A stretch of DNA of 64,000 bases from NCBI GenBank assembly GCA_013398955.1, contig VWPU01011715.1, forward strand, positions 1 to 64,000, read 5' to 3'. Positions within the stretch are counted from its first letter, which is position 1. Every line of letters begins with the position of its first letter. The notes under the pieces are model-generated. The model made no database searches and was not told the origin of the DNA. It saw nothing but the letters and a program-made list of their open reading frames with translations. The position numbers and the translations under genes are program-made. Origin of the DNA: Callaeas wilsoni (taxonomy: Eukaryota > Chordata > Aves > Passeriformes > Callaeidae). Below are positions 12,345-24,300 of the stretch, piece by piece.

Positions 12345-13334
12345 GCCTCAAATCACTCACTACCAAATATAGAATTTATTCTTTAAAAGATACTACTTTC
12401 CCCACATGAGGTATCTAAAACTGTTGGAAAAAGCAAAGCTGAAAAATACAATGATACCCGTGGCCATATATGAGACATGATTAAATCAAAATGCCCCCAC
12501 AGGCTGACCTGGTGGCCATACACCTTCCCTTCACTTGCCCTGGTTGGCATTTGAGATACCCCCAGGCTCCCAGGGGTGCCGAGGCATTCCCAGTCTGCTG
12601 GCTGTGTGACGGATCACGCAGGCACGCCTCGCTCCAGCAGCCTGTCTGCATCTAGGAAGGGGCATTCAGCAGGATCCTCGTTAATAACAGGAAGATATTA
12701 AAAGTAACCAAAACAAAGATGTAACATTCTCTTGTCCAGAGACACCGGCTGTTTCACAGTTGCTGCTCCTGCTGCCATCTTATCTGGCCATGACAAAATT
12801 GGTTTGTCTCAACATTCGGTCTCTGTCAAATAGAAAATTGCCAGCTCCTCTCCCACCAGGGCTCCAGTCCAAGGCACCCAGTGCTCCCTTGGCCCCTGGC
12901 TGTTCTGCCCTGTTGCTCTCTGGCTGCTCCTGCAATGCCAGCCCTGCGGAGCCGTGGGTAAGGTGGTGGCACATGCCTTAGGCACACACACTCACTCACA
13001 GAGAAGCCCAGAAAGAGTCCAGTGCAACACATGTGTTCTTACATTTGAAGTGTAATCATGATATTAAAAAAACCAATTTGCATGGTTTACATAACATATC
13101 CTTTAATCCAGAAATGTAGCTCCTAGGAAAAGGTAAAGGATGGGTAAGAGAAGGATAAAGTCCCTCCTGCTACTTTTTAACCCCTTTCATGCTGAATATG
13201 CTTCCTTTTTCCATCCTGGGAAGCAGACTTTTAAGGGCAGTTCTTGCTCTAAAAAACATTCTAGATTCCTTCACACAAAGAAAACGTTTCTGATTCAGTG
13301 CTTTCACTGGGTAGTTGTTTTAGTCCCAAAAACT
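12345..13334. other. Intergenic sequence, no gene recognised
   Basis: Moderately GC-rich in 12500-13000, with several overlapping short frames on both strands and none family-like. No repeat was identified before the CR1 insertion that begins at about 13335. Confidence 0.45.
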
Positions 13335-13900
13335 GTGTCCAGCAGGACCAGAGCAGTGATCATGCCCCTGTACTTGGCACTGGTGAGGCCACATCTCAAG
13401 ATCTGTGTTCAGTCTTGGGCCTCTGAAGAAAGAAAGATACAAGAAAGATATTGAGGTGCTGGAGCGTGTCCAGAAAAAGGCAATGAAGATCCTGAAGGGT
13501 CTAGAGAATAAGTCCTATGAGGAGCAGCTGAGGGAACTAGGGGTGTTTAGCCTGGAAAAAAGGAGGCTCAGGGGGCATCTCATGACTCTGCACTACTTGA
13601 GTGTAGCCAGGTGGGACTCAGCCTCCTCACCCAAGTAACAGGAAGTAGAACAGGAAGAAACAACCTCAAGTTGCACCAGGGGAGGTTTAGATTGGATATT
13701 AGGAAAAAATCTCTTCACTGAAAGGTTTATTGAGCATTGAAATAGGCTGCCCAGAGAAGTGGTGGAGGCACCATTCCTAGAGGGATTTAAAAGCCATACA
13801 GATGTGATGCTTAGGGACATGGTTTAGTGGTGTACTTGGCAGTGATGGGACAATGGCTGGACTTGACCTTATTTTTCAACCTAAATAATTCTATAATTCT
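13335..13900 (+). mobile_element. CR1 LINE, 5'-truncated 3' end
   Basis: This copy carries the last part of the CR1 reverse-transcriptase ORF. The stretch from 13405 reads in frame and includes [19 protein letters not shown] and [20 protein letters not shown], the hallmark C-terminal CR1 segment. Next comes the CR1 3'UTR (AGGTTTAGATTGGATATTAGG, then GGCTGCCCAGAGAAGTGGTGGA). The element ends in the tandem octamer-like tail ATTCTATAATTCT, typical of avian CR1, with no poly(A). It is truncated at the 5' end, as most copies are, and cannot encode a full protein. Confidence 0.93.
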
Positions 13901-16900
13901 AAAAAAGGAGGAATAACTCTCCCTCCTTTTGTTTCTTTTTCCCTTTTACGCAACCTCTGGTCAACTTCCCCTGTGGCTGACCTCATCTCTGTGTTTTTCT
14001 CACTTATCTTGTGAGATTACTCACTCCATCCATCACTTGTGCAGTTGACACACATTTGCTTCCATGCTGAAATCCCAAATGATCTCTGTTATGTAGCACA
14101 AATCAACCAAAAGTTGCAGTCACCTACCTTGTGTGCTAGCACTGCTTAGCCTTCTCTCTCTTCAGGTGTGTCCTTGATGGGTGTTTTAGGCTGATCCAGG
14201 CCTTGCTATGGGGGCCCAAACCCCTCAAAGCTGGTGGTCCAAGCTGAGCTGATTGGCTCCTTCCCGACAGTGCTGCCCTGAATCCCATTAAGGCACAGCA
14301 TCCACCAGGAAACGATGACCTTGAGCGAATTCCCTCTGCTGCTGCGACACAAAGTGTGAAAAGCAAGAACACAAATACCACTCTAATAAGCTATTCTGGA
14401 TTTTGAGACACATTTTCTTGTACATTCAGAGATCCCAGCTCATCTCCAACAGCTTTCAGACTTTCAGTCAACATTTACCTTGGTGTTTCTTTACCTTGTG
14501 CATAAAGACTAACCGTGTATAAGACAATATTCAGGCCAAAACTGAAGGCTACACAAGCAAATGTCCCCTTCCTTTGTTGTGTAGTGTTTAACCATGGTAT
14601 GAATTGCGCCATAAGAAAATGACAGCCATTTACTGGAATTAGCACATTTAGAAATAGATTAGGATAGTCAAAATATGAAGATGCAACTTATATACTAGAA
14701 AAGCCCATGCTTTGAGTTGTGTGCATCCAATGCAAAATAGTACTGAAATGCTGCAGCACTGGGTGGTCAGGCTGCTTGGCTGAATGAATGGAAAAACATG
14801 GAGGGGAGGAGGGAAAGCAAACTGTCCCCACTCCTCAGGTCAGAGCACAGGAAATCTGCCCACTCTGTTGCTCCACCTGAGCACCTGAACATGACCACTC
14901 TTGGACTTCTGGGACATGAGTACAAATACACCCCTTTGATGCTGGCCAGGTGATCGTTTCTCTTGCAACATTTACCACAATAATTTGGTGTCCTTTTATT
15001 ATAAGGCTGATAAAAACAGTCCAAACATTGAGGAAACCGGAAGATCCAGCATTCTTCCACACTGACTTTGCATCCCTAGAAGGTAAATCTAGTTAAGACA
15101 AGTCTTACCTCCCTGCAGGAACTGAAAGAAAACCCCACATACTCCTAGTTTATATCTTTGATCCACCAGCTTTCCACATGGAGCACAGCATGTCTCCCAC
15201 AGAATTCTGCTGAGGGCTATTTTCCCCTCATGCTGCCAGTGAGACATTGGGAGGTACAGTTTGCATCTGTTCCAGCTGCAGGACAACAGCTGGGGGTCAA
15301 GCAAATCAGAGGCAGAAGGGGCATCAAAACTATTTTCTGACTCATCACAAAAGAACAATAGAGGAAAGAAATCTTTAAAATCCTCTCAAGATGTCTTAAT
15401 ATTAAACATTAAAAATTACACAGATATGATACAAGTGTCTCCTAAATAAAGAGGAAGTTTACAAGCAGCTATTAGAACACTACACATTTTGTAGTAACAC
15501 TATTAAAACCACCAAAATATTTAGGATCTTCCTTTCTAACCCATGGGTATGCGAAAATGCAAAAATTAATTCTGTTAAGAAGAAAAACATACAGACAAAA
15601 TGGTCTTGCAACACTTTCCAAGCTGTGAATAGTAGAAATGCATTGAATCCTGCTTGTTCACAGACATCACCTGAGCAGCAAGCATCAGGTTTAGATATCA
15701 GGTCTCATCATAGGAGAGGCACTCTACAGCTCTTGTTGGCCATATGGCAGTAGGCATCTCCCACCTCACTCTCAAAGAACTTAAGAGAAGCGAAGGAAAC
15801 TACATACCACGCTTCATTAATGAACTGTTTCTAGCTGCTCTGAGTGGGAGTTTCTGAGCATGAACCAATACTAATCTTCCCAGTACAGTGGTGCAAAGAA
15901 AAGTAGCTGCTCCAAGCTGGACAGGATTTAATACTGAACACAGTGCTGACAGACGGGCAGAAGGCATAATCAATCTATTTCATTGTTAGAATCAGCCCAA
16001 GTGTGGGATTCTGGGGGTAGCCTATGCAGGTCTTTCCTTTGCAATGCAAGGCAAGGATCCAAGTACCTCCTAAGTGAATTGTGCCTTTTGGTGCCGATTT
16101 GTTAGCTGCTGTACTGGATTAACCACAAAGGACTGCAAAAGAAATTGTCCCATTCTGCTGGAGTCTAGTCAAGCAGGTAGCAGCAGTACCACCAGTCATA
16201 TCCAAATGGCATGGCAGGGACAGGCACCTTGATGGGGCTGTGCCATGGCTGCTGTCTCAGTGACCAACGGTGATCATCCTGTCATGTCTTGTGGTTCCTT
16301 ATATCCCACCCCAAAGTTCTTGCTTCACTTTCCTGACCCAGTATCTTCTTCGTGTTCCCTTCATCCCTAACTATTCTTGGTATTTACAGAAGTTTTAATT
16401 ATCTTCCTTCAGCTTTGTTTATTTTGTTTTCTTATTTTACTCAGTATTTCCACCCAAAGTTACATGCTTTTTCCTGTCCTTTCAACTTGCACACTTGGAA
16501 CAAACAGCCACTCCGCAAACTCTGTACTTATCCCTGCACAACCATGGAGAAGAGAGGCATCGAGTAGAAATGAGAAACAGGGAATGAGGCTGACTTCATG
16601 GCAGCTGCTGTGCTGCCTCTGAGCAAGGCTGGTCCTCCCACATGAGCCTGGAGTCACCTACCTGCTCCATACCAACAGCAGTGACTTCAGCAACCCAAGT
16701 GTCTCGAGGCTTTGCCGCCTCCTGCCTGACATTCAGATGGTGGAAGGCATGTGGGAAAGAACTCACCCTTTAAAATAACACCTTCAGCAGATCTTTCCTG
16801 AACCCTCTAAAATGCCAAGCGACTGCAGTGTTTGCAACCGTTCAGTGCAGAAAATACATGGCTCCCTGGCATAACTCGCCATCATTCCCAGCTCTTCTTT

Positions 16901-19799
16901 TCCTGAATTCCGATATGTCCTGGTGACCCTAGCATCGCACTCAGCTCAAGCGCAGTTCCAGCTGATGCTCTCCTACTGTAACACTGGGTCCTGCCAGGAA
17001 AGCTCCTGTGTAAGGTTGCAGTTCCTCCACCATGCTGGTGTGGAGGAAGTGGACTGCTCCCTTTGGCTGGTGGCCTCCAAATGCCCCTCAAAAACCCCAG
17101 GGAGAAGAATGGGCCTTGTGAACTCTTGCATACACCTTCCTTGATGTGATTGGAAGATCATAGACTTCAGGGAAAAACAGACCAGTTCCTCCTGCCTACC
17201 CTTCAGTCAAAGTAGTCTTAGAAATTCTTTCAAGTAACAGCAAGATATTTTTAAGTGGCTGATGTATTTCAAATACTGAGTGGTATCACATATTCAGAGA
17301 GTCACAGCAAGGTTTTTTGTCTTGAAAAAGCTTAATTTCCTGAAGCACATATCAAAATCCCACCCTATGAATGCCTTCAGTGCAACAGAACTCTCCTAGT
17401 TAAAATTCTACACAAGCATATTTCTTTCCTCCCTGTTCCCTCAGGTACCGTTCTCTCTATGTACACTACAATAACAACTGTGCCTTAACTAAAATTGAAC
17501 ACAATAACCAGGTCTTTGTAGAGGATAATTAACAGCCAGCAGTGTACCTTTGTGCTGATTCAATGGGATATGAATGAGTGATGAAAATTCTTCTTTGCTG
17601 GAGAGGTAATGGGATATTGTTACATTTACATATGCTTTGTCTCTTGCATGATAGCATATTTATGGTGTTCATAGTTTAAAGTCAGAAATACGTACACAGA
17701 TATTTTGTGATTGTGTTCAGGCAGTTATGCCTCAACATGTTTGCCTCTCTTTCTGTCATTAACGAAATCCCCACTCCATCTGCATCTAATCCAAATTCCT
17801 CATGTCCATTCTGAGCAGGATGAGTAGACCTGAGCCTCTCCAGCTGTTCCTAGAGATACGAAGGTTCATTTCTGGAATTGAATTTCTACGGTCTTACGTA
17901 AACTATCTAGGTTAGTGCCCTCACATGGGATACTTCACAGAGTATTTGGAGGTAAATACAGTGACAATACACAGTTCTGAAATACGTGGAGCCCCCAAAT
18001 TTTTGTGTGCTTTTCATGATAGAAAACTCTCATGTTGTTCTTTCCTATTGGATAGCTAAGTACGTGGGAAAAATAGCAAATCTCATGTGAAATACTGTAT
18101 GAATATTCATTGAGTGTACTCATGCATTATATACGTAATACAGGAATACCTCTCAACTATAAGAATAGAAAACTATTGTAGAATAATTGAAATGAGAACA
18201 TGGTCTTTCTAAAGTAGAAATATTAATGACCATGGTTAAAAAGGCAAAAGGAAGAAAATATGTCCAGATATATTTAAAAAACAATTAGTAAATAAAAATT
18301 TATAATAATTAGTAAAACAAAACAGCCCTCACCTGGCTGCACATTGCAAGTGAACTCCTGCATCACCTGGACATATTGAGATGCAACTGCTTGAGTGCAA
18401 TGGCCAGTCAGGGACGTGCTGAGTTTTGTCACTGCTGTTATCTGGGTTTGCATTGATAAGCACACAAAAAACTTGGGAATGCTGCCAGAAGAGGAGCCTT
18501 TTCATCTGACCTTAGGCCTCTGAAACATTTGGAAAAGCAGATCAACAAGCATGCCAGGCTGGTGTAGGAGTCCTGGCCAGCAAAGGGCCTCAACAGGGAA
18601 TTTCCCATTGCAGGTCAGGGTTTGCCCAAACTGGAGAGATGGTCACGCTTCACATGAGTACTCCTTGCAACAGGCCTCACATCTTTTCTGTAATTGCTGC
18701 TGAATAGGTGGGGCTTTTCTTCTCCCTTGCAACCTCAAAATCCCCTATCAGTCTAGTGAGTCATTCACACCGAAGTTGTGTTTCCAAAGTGGAGTTTTAA
18801 AAAGAGGATGGGGAGTAAATAAAAACATTGCAGCAATCGGCTGCAGACCTCTGAGGTAACCTCCAAAGGTGCCCTCAGAGCCTCTGACCTCCCCCGCCCT
18901 TGTATCATATTTTAAGAGTCTTGAATGATATTTTTCTTTGAAAACTAACAGGGATGAGAGGTTTTACAAGATGGTTTATTTGTTTGTTTTCCTTTTGAAA
19001 TGTAGGTCCTGTCTCTCCCAAAAGGGATTCTGTCTAACTGGGCAACTAATTTAACAATAATATTGTCTGAGACAGGGGAGTCAAAGTCTGGAGAGGAAAC
19101 TCCTTGTTGTTGTTTTTAATCTGACTGCTTAGCATTCCTTCTTCCTGGCTGACATCTGGAGTTTGGTCATCAACTGAAATTTTGGAGGAAAAAAAAGCTT
19201 TTTGTAAAATATTCAAGAGCTCCATTCCTCCTAGCAAAGCCTCCACATTAACACACAGCTGCCAGTCCACAGAATGGTGTTTCAGGCAAAACCAGCATTT
19301 AGTACTGTCCACATTTTACAGGTTAAACAAAGCAAAAAAAGAGGATTTGTCTTTTAAGTATCTGTCCACTGCCTTTTTAACCATCATACAAAAGAAAACA
19401 ATAAAAAGAAAATAAGAATTGCTCTGTAAATCACCTGTGGACAGGAGACATGATGAGTAGGAGAGATATTTAGTTCATTTGGAGGGATTTCTTCCATGCA
19501 TCGTAAAACATGTGCTCTGTAGTCCTTAGCAAATGTATCCTGCACCGTGGTATAAATGAATGTGAACAGTTTGAACTGCTGGCCAGAAGGGCACTCGACA
19601 AGTGCTGCACTTGAAGTTATTCATTGCACAAACAGTTTAAAACCAGTCTGATTCTGCACAGGTGCAAAAAAGTCACTCTTTGTGCAGGAGGGTTTTTTGA
19701 CATTAAATTAGTTTCAATAGATGATGATGGAGATGCACATAATGAATTTGTAACTATGGGGAAGCAGAGCATTGCTTCTGACCCAGATAAAATCCGCAG
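13901..19799. other. Intergenic sequence, no gene recognised
   Basis: Non-coding DNA of average composition. Frames here are short. One minus-strand frame (19046-19312, 88 codons) has a somewhat protein-like composition but no recognisable family or confirmed splice sites. No repeat or RNA gene was recognised. Confidence 0.45.
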
Positions 19800-21380
19800 A
19801 GCTTTGCCGATGTCCGCGCAGGAGGAGCCCTGCCCGACCGCCCCCGCGGCCACGGCCCCGCACTGCCTGCCTGGGCTGACAGCGCTCCAGCACCTTTCCC
19901 AGCTCCAGCAGCCTCGTCACAGCGACAAACACAAACACGGATTACTACACTGAACACGTCAGGCTAAGTCAATAGTTTAATAACCACTATTAAGGCTTTT
20001 CCAAATCCATTTAACAACTGTAAATTATTCCAAAATAAAATAGCCGCAGCCAATCAGCTGTATAGTCACTGACCCACAACTCTGTGCTTATTTCTCAATT
20101 AAGCAAATGTCCACATGCTGGTTGGCTTCAGCTGCTTTTGTATGTTGCAAGTTTCAGTATATAAATCCCTGTCCTCTGCATGAGAGCCTCAGCTGTTTCC
20201 GACACCAGGTACTGCAGCTTCACCCTCGCTGGAGGCGAGGCTGGTGCTGGGATAAACCTCTGCACTCCAGCGTCCCCTGCAATGCCCTCTCGCATCCCAG
20301 CTAAAAGCCATGCTGCCCAACTCTGCCAGGGCAAGGGACCACCCTGAAGCCCTCGTGCTTACCTGCGCAAGAAGTGTCGCCCTCAGGCTGGAGCCATCCC
20401 TGAGCTCGCTGTGGCCGAGCTCACCCTCACCTGTGGCAGCTACCCCCACCTCTTGGAGCAGCATCTCGGCTCCAGAGCTCGCTGGGCACCGGGGAGCCAC
20501 GCTGGCAGCAGCAGCAGCGCTAGCGCTGGGGATGGGGCGGGAGCAGCGCTGTAATGAGCCCGTGGCACCGCTCAGGCGTTCAAAGCCAGAGGGTCTATGG
20601 TAGCCAATCAGCCCGTCGGGGGGAGCGGGGAGAGCCCGGCAGGCACAGCAGGAATAATTGGAGGGAGCTCCTAATTAATTTGATAATAACCCTATCCTGT
20701 GTTAACACACTCCACATGCAAAAATGGCTAAAAAGTGCCAATTAGCAGTGAAAGTGAAAGAAAGCAACTAATGGGGATTCAGGGAACCTCGCAGCCAAGA
20801 CCTGACCTGCCAGGCCCTCAAAGGCACCGTCCCTTCTCCGGAACAGGAGTGACACGCCTTTGTAGCCTTGTGTCTGCTACAGCATGTGTCGTCCATGGAA
20901 TTAGTTAGCTTCCTTCTCCATACTTGAATCCAACAACCAGCTGTAGATGCGCTCATGATGCATTTTAGGTGTGCTCTAAATTCTTTTCCTGGCTGGTTTT
21001 GCAAGACTGAAAATCCTCATCCTCCTCAAGTGCAGGGGAGTCTGTGGGACCTGGGTGGCTGCAAGACCTGGGGAGAGGTGGAGCCAGTCTACAGGGCCTC
21101 AGCTTCTTTGAAAGTAGGGCTGTAACTGCGTGGCCAAACTGGGCATCAACAGACATCTTAATCCTTCCACAGCCACCAGCTTTTTTACTTTTCCTGCCAC
21201 TCATCCAATCTGTCCGTCGGGAGGTTTGGGGCAAAGAGGGCGGAGCAGCCCCCCACGAGCTCCCTGCCCAGCCGGCACTGCCGCTGCTAGTGCCAGCCGA
21301 GCCGGCCCAAGGACAGCACCTGCAGCGCTCTGCAGAGCCGGGACACACAGGGACCCCGAGGCTGCCCCTTGCCCCCTGCA
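19800..21380. promoter_or_regulatory. GC-rich island with CCAAT boxes, candidate regulatory region
   Basis: GC content rises sharply compared with the surroundings in three blocks (about 19800-19900, 20200-20640 and 21180-21380), with moderate CpG content but less dense than the island at position 1. The identical 11-mer AGCCAATCAGC, a good NF-Y (CCAAT) site, occurs at 20048-20058 and 20602-20612. Between the GC blocks lie AT-rich motif clusters. Long frames on both strands reflect GC richness and none is family-like. It could be a distal enhancer, the promoter of a non-coding RNA, or GC-biased unique sequence. Confidence 0.35.
20655..20770. promoter_or_regulatory. Homeodomain/octamer/IRF-like motif cluster
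   Basis: Within about 115 bases there is GGAGCTCC (palindrome), CTAATTAATT (homeodomain core), GTTAAC, ATGCAAAA (octamer-like), GCCAATTAG (second homeodomain-type core) and GAAAGTGAAAGA at 20750-20761, which fits the IRF/ISRE pattern GAAANNGAAANN. The AT-rich block sits directly beside GC-rich sequence. This density resembles developmental enhancers in vertebrate intergenic regions. Function and conservation are inferred and were not tested. Confidence 0.3.
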
Positions 21381-24300
21381 GCACTCATCACAAGCTGCTG
21401 CTAGTCCACAAATCAGATTTAGGATTTAATTTCTAAATACTCATGTTGGCCTGCCACCAGCATTTCAGACAGCCTTTTATTTCCTTCTTCTATTAGTCTG
21501 TGTCAAGCTGTTTTGTAGTTTTACTCCTGAATTTTCTCAAAACTATAAGCATCCTGTATTACAGCCTAATCCCAAGGCCAAAACTGGCAATTTCAATATA
21601 TTTTCCAGAAAATAGACAACTCAGATGCCATTATATGTTGTTAAAGTTTTACCAGGTATCTTATACTCACCACTTACAAATCTTCCATAAAGCATGCAGC
21701 TATAATGAGTTCCAGCTTGCTTTCCAGGCAAATATGAAAGAGGGTTTTTTAAATTAATATTTGTGAGCCAAAGTCCATGCCCTGTGGATGCTGTTGTGAT
21801 TGCTGGAACACACAGATGGCTGGTGTTTTACTTATTTCTTAATCCTGCAAAGCAGGCAGGTACAGGCATTTGTGTATACCCATCACTGAACAGTTCACAG
21901 AGCTGACAAGGAGAGGAAAGCAGGAAAGAGACAGAGAGTTGCTGCTGGCTCCTGTTGGGACTAGAGAAGAAAAAGGGGACTGGAGTCCAGCAGCCCATCT
22001 TACAGTGGCTCCACATCCACAGAGCATGAGGTAACCTCCAGCCACTTTATACCCTGCACTTTTTACCCATGTGCTTTCAGGCACGGTTGGGATGAAACAG
22101 GTGTCTCCAACACAGCAGTGTCCCACATCTTAGATGCACCAGCCCTTGGGAAAGTCAGCCGGGGCTAAATGGATGAGAGGACAATTGCAGGAGACTCTCA
22201 CCTGGATGGGGGTGAGAAGCACTCCAGCACCCTTGGCACACCCTCGTGTCCTCAGCTGGGCTGAAATCATGTTTAACAAAGCCAACTCCCACCCTTGAGG
22301 AGCTCCCCAAGCTAAGGAAGCAGAAGGAGCTCAAAGTAGCAGCATGCACAGGAGTGAAAAGTGGGGTTTGCACCTGTGCAGCATAGCCAAGCAAGACTCC
22401 TCTCTGCATGTGGCAATGACTTTAACGCTGGGGCCAAATCTGGGGTTTAAAACAAAGCCAAAAAGGAAAACTCTCTCCAAACATTCATAAGCCTCTTTAG
22501 AAAGGTTCAGTTTAAGACAAACCACAAACCAGGCACCTTGCCATGGGACTGCACTGCTTTTAGCTGACCCCATATATAATGGCAACATGATCAGGCTGTT
22601 AAATACTTTAATGAAGCCCTCTGGCCCCCAGGGCAACTTCCTCCTGTGAATGCCAGAGCCAAATCTCTGCAACAGCAAGCTTTAAATCTGGAAACACAAA
22701 CTACCCTCCCATGTCATTAGAGAATCGAAGTATTCACTGGGACACAGCGAACAGTGAATCGAATGCCCAAGTTAGGGATAAGGGAGGCTACGTCTCTCAC
22801 TGCTGTGAGAGCACTCATGTTTGGGAAGTGTCATTAAATAATAGTGGCAGCACTCGGTCACAGCATAGTCTGCCTTCTGCCTTTTAATTAATGATACCAA
22901 GAGGCTGTGCTTCATACCACGTGCAGCAGAGGAGGCATTGGTTGTGAAAAGCATCCTTGCCACTGCCGTCAGCTCCCGCACCAGCACACGGCACAGGAGG
23001 AGGCATCTGCTCCTCCTTCCCTGGGAATTTATTAATTTTAGACTGCATTGCAGTAGAGCAGATTCACCCCCCAGTAGAAACAAGAAATAAAACACACTCT
23101 TTCCTTAGAGCGAAGAGACCAAAACTAAAGCATGGGACAAAGTTAACAAACCCCAACACACATAACTTTGATGTATTTGATGCAGGAAATGACGTGGTTT
23201 CTCTAGCTACATTGCTATGAAATCTTAAGTGAAAGATTGCTTCCAGCAGAACACACTGATTAAATCTGAAGAGATTTAAGAAAAAATAAGATTCCAAGGC
23301 CCAATTAATTTTCTGATTAAGAAATCAAGATGGGTAAGGAATTGGGAGTGGCAGCTGAGATGCAAGTCTTTCTCCTTGATTGTGCTTCTGTATATTAAAG
23401 AAGCTTTAAAACCCAAGGTACGGGAGAATAAAAGGCTGACCTTTGATGTATGTGATATGCCATAAACTAGAAACAGTCCTCCAGATTTCTGTTTGTCAGC
23501 TTTGCATTTATGAAACAGAAGCTGCCTTTGAATATAGTTTAACGTGATTACAGGTCTTTCTGTGACTGAGGTTCTCTTGCAAAGGGAGTAGCCTACATAT
23601 ATTGCCTCTTTTCCTTCATGGAGTTTAAAGAAAAAAGAAGGTTTGAGAGCCATTGCTTCCTACTCTCCCCTTTTTCCTGGATTCTCCAACTCAAGCAAAA
23701 TCTTGTCTTTTTTTGCTAGAGAAATTTGTAGATTACCTTGGCTACTCTGTAGAGAGGCTTCCTTGCTCCTTTGGAAAAGTAGGAGAAAGATAGTTCCTCA
23801 CAGAGAGAGCTTTGCTTATAAATGTACTAGTAACAACCATAACAATGAAAACAATCCAAATAAGAAACATTTCTGTGTGCTGGGCAAGGATATTGTGCAC
23901 TTGGCAGAAGTGAGCCTGTATCGTCCAGCCAGCCACAGAGCCTCGCAGAACAGATGTGCTGGTTCCGTGTTTAAAAACATACAACTGAAAAGCAAAACCC
24001 TTTCCAAGATCTCCTTTACACATTATAATAAAGCAGCATGTTATTTTCAAGGAATAGTGGCTAGAAATCATTTCTGCAGAACCATGTTCCTAACAAAATC
24101 TAAACCTCCAGCTGAAAAACTTGACTACACAGAGGGAAACCAGCCAAACTTACCCCTGTGATGAGGAGTTTGAGAGACTTCTCCATGCCCAAACCAGCCA
24201 CATGCATATGCTAGAATAAGGGTTTACCTAAAAAACTGGAGGGAAAGGCAAGTCACCCAGGAGTAAAGTCAACTATAACTGAGATTCCAATGTACTGCAG

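Noticed and set aside
20189..20603. Overlapping 97-103 codon frames on both strands
   Set aside because: Explained by high GC content, which depletes stop codons on all frames. Neither frame resembles a known protein.
20965..21436. Frames of 130 and 139 codons on opposite strands
   Set aside because: Same GC-driven effect. Pro/Ala/Ser/Gly-rich translations without family features.
23643..24161. 172-codon plus-strand open frame
   Set aside because: Random-looking composition, no domain or heptad pattern, overlaps equally open frames on the other strand, and has no flanking gene signals.
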